From Lachnospiraceae bacterium (GTDB lineage Bacteria; Bacillota; Clostridia; Lachnospirales; Lachnospiraceae), in contig CAAGKF010000010.1 of NCBI GenBank assembly GCA_900770345.1, positions 1 to 5,927 on the forward strand: 5,927 nucleotides of DNA. The letters run 5' to 3'. Of the stretch, positions 1 through 3,600 are shown one piece after another. The translations under genes and the position numbers were made by a program. Under the pieces are notes generated by a model. That model was given only the letters and a program-made list of their open reading frames with translations. It was not told the DNA's origin and did no database searches. The stretch's first letter is position 1; each line of letters starts with the position of its first letter.

Positions 1-447
1 ACAGGGATTGCAGTTCAGCCCGCACCCGGAGATGGAGCGGAAGCGTACTGCGATATTGATCCGGATGAACTGGCGGAACGGATTGCGGAGCTGGTAAATG
101 AGGAGCGTGTAAAGGCAGGGCGTTCGGAACTGGAGATAAACGAGGAATTGATGGAAAATGCGGGAGTGCGGGCGGAGGAGGCATCTGTCCGATATTATCA
201 TTCAAGGCCGGATGGGAGCAGCTATAATACAGTGCTGACGGCGCCGCGTTATACTTCATCGGAAAACCTTGCAAAAGCCCCGGCAGCGGGAGATACGGAA
301 GCAATGGCATGGATGATGGTTGAGGAATGGATGGAGTCCGGGGGCCATAGAAAAAATATTTTAAATGAAAAATGGACAGAAACGGGAGTTGGTGTTTATG
401 AAGAAAACGGGTATATCTATATATCACAGCTTTTTATCAAAAACTGA
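1..447 (+). CDS. CAP (SCP/PR-1-like) domain protein, C-terminal part; 5' end outside the window
   Basis: The frame is open from the left edge to TGA at 445-447, giving 148 residues with no start seen. An acidic N-terminal helix (about residues 21-38, containing LVNEERVKAG) begins a CAP fold. Family hallmarks follow: H67 in YYHSRPDG, E88 in SSENLA, and the signature EEWMESGGHRKNIL (109-121) with E109 and H116, then a GVGVY strand and a closing YIYISQLF strand. The His and Glu residues that form the CAP cavity all appear present, so the domain looks intact to its C-terminus. Bacterial CAP proteins are usually exported; their biochemical role is mostly unknown. No sortase motif or membrane segment follows the domain, so it would be secreted or anchored through its missing N-terminal part. 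It lies 72 bases upstream of a giant surface-protein gene on the same strand. Family assignment is firm; function is open. Confidence 0.93.
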   Translation, partial: TGIAVQPAPGDGAEAYCDIDPDELAERIAELVNEERVKAGRSELEINEELMENAGVRAEEASVRYYHSRPDGSSYNTVLTAPRYTSSENLAKAPAAGDTEAMAWMMVEEWMESGGHRKNILNEKWTETGVGVYEENGYIYISQLFIKN

Positions 448-460
448 AAAATATGAAAGA

Positions 461-509
461 AAGCTATTGGCATTTGATTATTATTTGATCAGCCGATAGC
501 TTTTTTATT
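461..509 (+). terminator. Intrinsic terminator-like hairpin between the CAP gene and the giant surface-protein gene
   Basis: The arms AAGCTATTGGC (461-471) and GCCGATAGCTT (492-502) form an 11-bp stem with a single T-G wobble. Inside the 20-base loop, TGAT (475-478) can pair with ATCA (488-491), extending the helix past a small bulge. TTTT-A-TT (503-509) follows, as expected for a Rho-independent terminator. It starts 13 bases after the CAP stop codon, a normal place for that gene's terminator. It also ends directly against the Shine-Dalgarno of the next gene, so no promoter fits between them. It may therefore serve as a leaky terminator or attenuator in the leader of the downstream gene. The structure is plain in the sequence; the regulatory role is inference. 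Confidence 0.82.
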
Positions 510-515
510 GGGAGG
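510..515 (+). promoter_or_regulatory. Ribosome binding site of the giant surface-protein gene
   Basis: GGGAGG lies four bases (AAGC) before ATG 520. The spacing is short but workable, and this site decides the start. The in-frame TTG at 508 has no such site, and in-frame stops lie further up at 454 and 475. The site abuts the T-run of the upstream hairpin. Confidence 0.85.
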
Positions 516-519
516 AAGC

Positions 520-606
520 ATGATTATTAAAAAAATAAGGCAATGTCTGGCTCTGATTCTGGCGGCTGCTTTGATTGTATCGCTGATTCCTTCAGGTGTT
601 CTGGCA
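520..606 (+). other. Signal peptide of the giant surface protein (residues 1-29)
   Basis: A basic N-terminus (K4, K5, R7) precedes a hydrophobic core of Leu, Ala, Ile and Val (about residues 9-23). P24-S25-G26 then leads to V27-L28-A29, with likely signal peptidase I cleavage before D30-E31. C9 sits at the start of the core and does not make a lipobox, so a lipoprotein is unlikely. Export through the Sec pathway is expected. Confidence 0.9.
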
Positions 607-3600
607 GATGAACAGCATGCCCAGATGATTGCACGTGGGATTATATTTCAGAATAAAGAATTCAGTTTGTATGGTCATACCCATCGGTCGATGATGTATT
701 ACATGGTAAATCCTTCAGACGGGGGACTTCCGGCTTTTTGTCTGCAGCCAGGAAAGCGTTTGCCGAATTTTACTTCATCAACCTATACTCTCTATACAGT
801 AAATCCGGATCAGACCGTTCCTGTTATAGGAAGTTTTGAGAGATATCTTCCCATGACACTGGCATATGAGTGGATGACGGCCGACTGTTATGATTATACC
901 CGTTATGGAGTGGTCCAGACATATATGTGGGGATGTATGGCAGGATATGAACTGGACTGGGATGTGCAGGGACAGACGATGGAACGGCTGGAGAGTGTAC
1001 TGCAGAATGAGCGTGTGATGCCGCTGTTTTCTGAGATGCGGGAATATGTCGAAACAGGAATTGAAGAATACTATGATACCAGCAATTCTTCCCTGCCGTC
1101 ATGGAATGGGAGACAGCAGCAGATGATTCTGACAGACGGGCATTATGAGGTGGTGCTGGATATCAGCACCTGTCCGCAGTTAAAGAATACCGTGTGGCTT
1201 TTTCCTGACAGCAGCTGGAATTATCAGATAGCGGATAACGGTGACAGCATTATTTTTCAATACAATGGCACAGAAGCACCGAGAGGAACGGTGCAGTCAG
1301 GACAACTAAGCGGAATTGATACCAGATTTTACGCATATCTGTTTCAGCCGGAAGAGCAGTATCAAATGCAGATGGGGTGGATGGATATGACGCGGCCTGA
1401 GGTGACGGTGTCTTTTACGGTAGGAGGCGGCGCTGTCGTACTGAATCAGGGAGAACTGGAGCTGTACCGCCACAGCGAAGTCTTTGAGTCCAATTATAAT
1501 ATTTCCCTGGAGAAATACTGTGCGGAAACGGGGCAGCCCCTGGCAGAGGCAGTCTTTCAGGTCAGAGAGGACTTTGATACCTCCCAGGTCAACACAGAAG
1601 GCTATCGTGAGGGAGAGCCTGACGGCAGCTTTGGAGAGGTTTATTTAAACTGTATGTGGCCGGAGCCGGAAAATAATTATATCTGTGACAGGATCACCAC
1701 CGACAGCAGCGGCTGCGCGAGCCACAGTGACATCCGCAATTATAATTACAGCAAGACTTATTGTATGGGTCATCCGGCTCCGGAATGGATCGAGTGCGAT
1801 CATGAAGGCGGTGAAGGAGAAGGGGAAGAAGCGGAGGAATGCAGCTGTGATGAGGAAAACGAAAGACTGCGGGAACAATGGCTGGCAGAGCAGGAGCTGT
1901 GTGCTTCCACCTGTGATTTCCATGTGCAGAATGATGACGAGGATGATCACGGGCAGAATACTGCGGCAATGGAAGCCATGCTTCAGGACAGAGATGTCAC
2001 CTACGAAAATTTTATCGAACTGGAGTACAGCTATACGCTGGAAGAAATTCAGGCCAGGACAGGCTATACCCTTCACGGAAAGCATAATGACGATGAGCCT
2101 GTTGAAACAATTATCCTTTCATCGGCTCAGGCCGGGGGAAATGTACGGGGAGTGTCCGGGAACGGAAAGCTTTTTGAAAACAGGCCGGACAGTCTGGCTG
2201 CGGAACAGCCGGTGGAATATCGATATACGGTTCCTGATGTGAGAATGGAAAATCAGGTGCAGCTGAGGTATGGCCTGTCGGAGCCGGAGCAGGCGGATCT
2301 GGAAGCGCAGAGAAGTATTTTTATCGTAACAGAAGAAGAGCAAAACACCGGAAAAGCTTCGGAAGGAGGGACGGCAAAGACACCGGAAAAAGGCCTGGAA
2401 GAAAATCCGGCAAAGACACCGGAAAAAGGCCCGGAAGAAAATCCGGCAAAGACAGCGGAAAAAGGCTTGGAAGAAAATCTGGCAAAGACAGCGGAAAAAG
2501 GTACGGAAGAAAATCCGGAAGACGGGGGATCCGTAAAGGAAGAGACAGACGGAGGAGACAGTGACCAGGCAGGAAGCGAGAATGAGTCCGAAAAGGAAGC
2601 TGAGATTGAAGAAGCTGAGGCCGGAAGTGAAAACGAGGCAGAGGATGGTGAAGGCAGTGATGAAGCGGAAGCCGGAGAAGAAGATGGTGCACAAGCCGGG
2701 GAAGCGGAAAATGAAGCGGGAGCCGGAGAAGAAGGCAGCGATGGATCTGACGAGGAAGAGAACCTGTCGGCCAGCATCAGAAAACGCGGCGCCGGGCAGC
2801 TGCTGACATCTGCAGGGACAGAGGCCGCTGCTCAGACAGCCACCTCCAGTACGGCAACTGCCAGTACAGCTTCTGTATATAGTGAGCTGTCATCAGATGA
2901 GAGTACAGAAATCTTTGAGTATACAAGGATTCCTGTGCTGCCGGAGTGGAATTTCAGTTTGTTTTCCGCGGTGCTGTTCTCGGATGAGGAAGAAGAGGAT
3001 GATGATGCCACCATCACAGTATCTTTGCCGGATTTTATGGACGATGATCTGGATTCCATGGACACATCAGAATACGGTGATTCCGGACAGGTTCTCTATG
3101 TATTCAAAGTGTGGGATCACAGGACAGAGGGAAAAATTTTCATCAATAAGAGGGACAGGGATCTTTATCTGCAGGAAGAACAGGACAGCTACGGCAGGAC
3201 ACAGGGAGACGCCACCCTGGAGGGGGCGGTCTACGGTCTGTTTGCGGCTCAGGACATTGTCCATCCCGACGGGATTTCCGGAGTGATATACCGTCAGAAT
3301 GAGCTGGTGGCAGCTGCAGCTACGGATAAAAACGGAGACGCTTCTTTTACGGCCTGCACAGAGAAGCCGGGAACCATTTTGAATGAGGACGGCACCATCA
3401 GAACGCCGGAGGGGATGACCGGACCGGAAAATCTATACAGCGGCGCCTCTGTCAGCTCCTCGGAGGAAGGCTTCGGTACAATCACATATCCGGATTACAG
3501 GGAGATAAACGGAAGCCAGTGGATCGGGCGCCCGCTGCTTATGGGAAGCTATTATATTCAGGAGCTGAGCCGGTCAGAGGGTTATGAGCTGTCTGTTGAA

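Noticed and set aside
201..228. Promoter inside the CAP gene: TATAAT at 223-228 with TTCAAG 16 bases upstream
   Set aside because: The -10 match is perfect but the -35 element is poor, and TAT-AAT arises from Tyr-Asn codons in the CAP domain. It cannot be excluded as an internal promoter for the giant gene, but it is not supported enough to list.
389..417. Weak promoter TTGGTG-17-TATATC near the end of the CAP gene
   Set aside because: Only partial matches to both boxes, within coding sequence; AT-rich Tyr/Ile codons explain it.
508..510. In-frame TTG as an alternative start for the giant gene
   Set aside because: It lies at the end of the T-run with no Shine-Dalgarno before it; ATG 520 has GGGAGG and gives a normal signal peptide.
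445..522. CAP gene and giant gene being one gene split by a stop, since both are in the same frame
   Set aside because: Three in-frame stops (445, 454, 475), a terminator-like hairpin, a strong ribosome binding site and a signal peptide lie at the junction, so these are two genes.
1685..2242. 185-residue plus-strand frame offset from the giant gene
   Set aside because: It is a shifted reading of the Cys-rich insertion of CnaB-like module 1. The main frame runs through without interruption, so there is no sign of a frameshift.
2371..2514. CRISPR-like array
   Set aside because: The 36-bp units are directly adjacent with no spacers and keep the protein frame, so they are coding tandem repeats.
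2119..2777. Three overlapping long minus-strand frames with repetitive Phe/Ser/Leu/Pro-rich translations
   Set aside because: They lie opposite the repeat and acidic tract of the giant gene. GAA/GAG-rich coding gives few stops on the other strand, and the repetitive peptides mirror the 36-bp repeats. No ribosome binding site or recognisable protein supports them.
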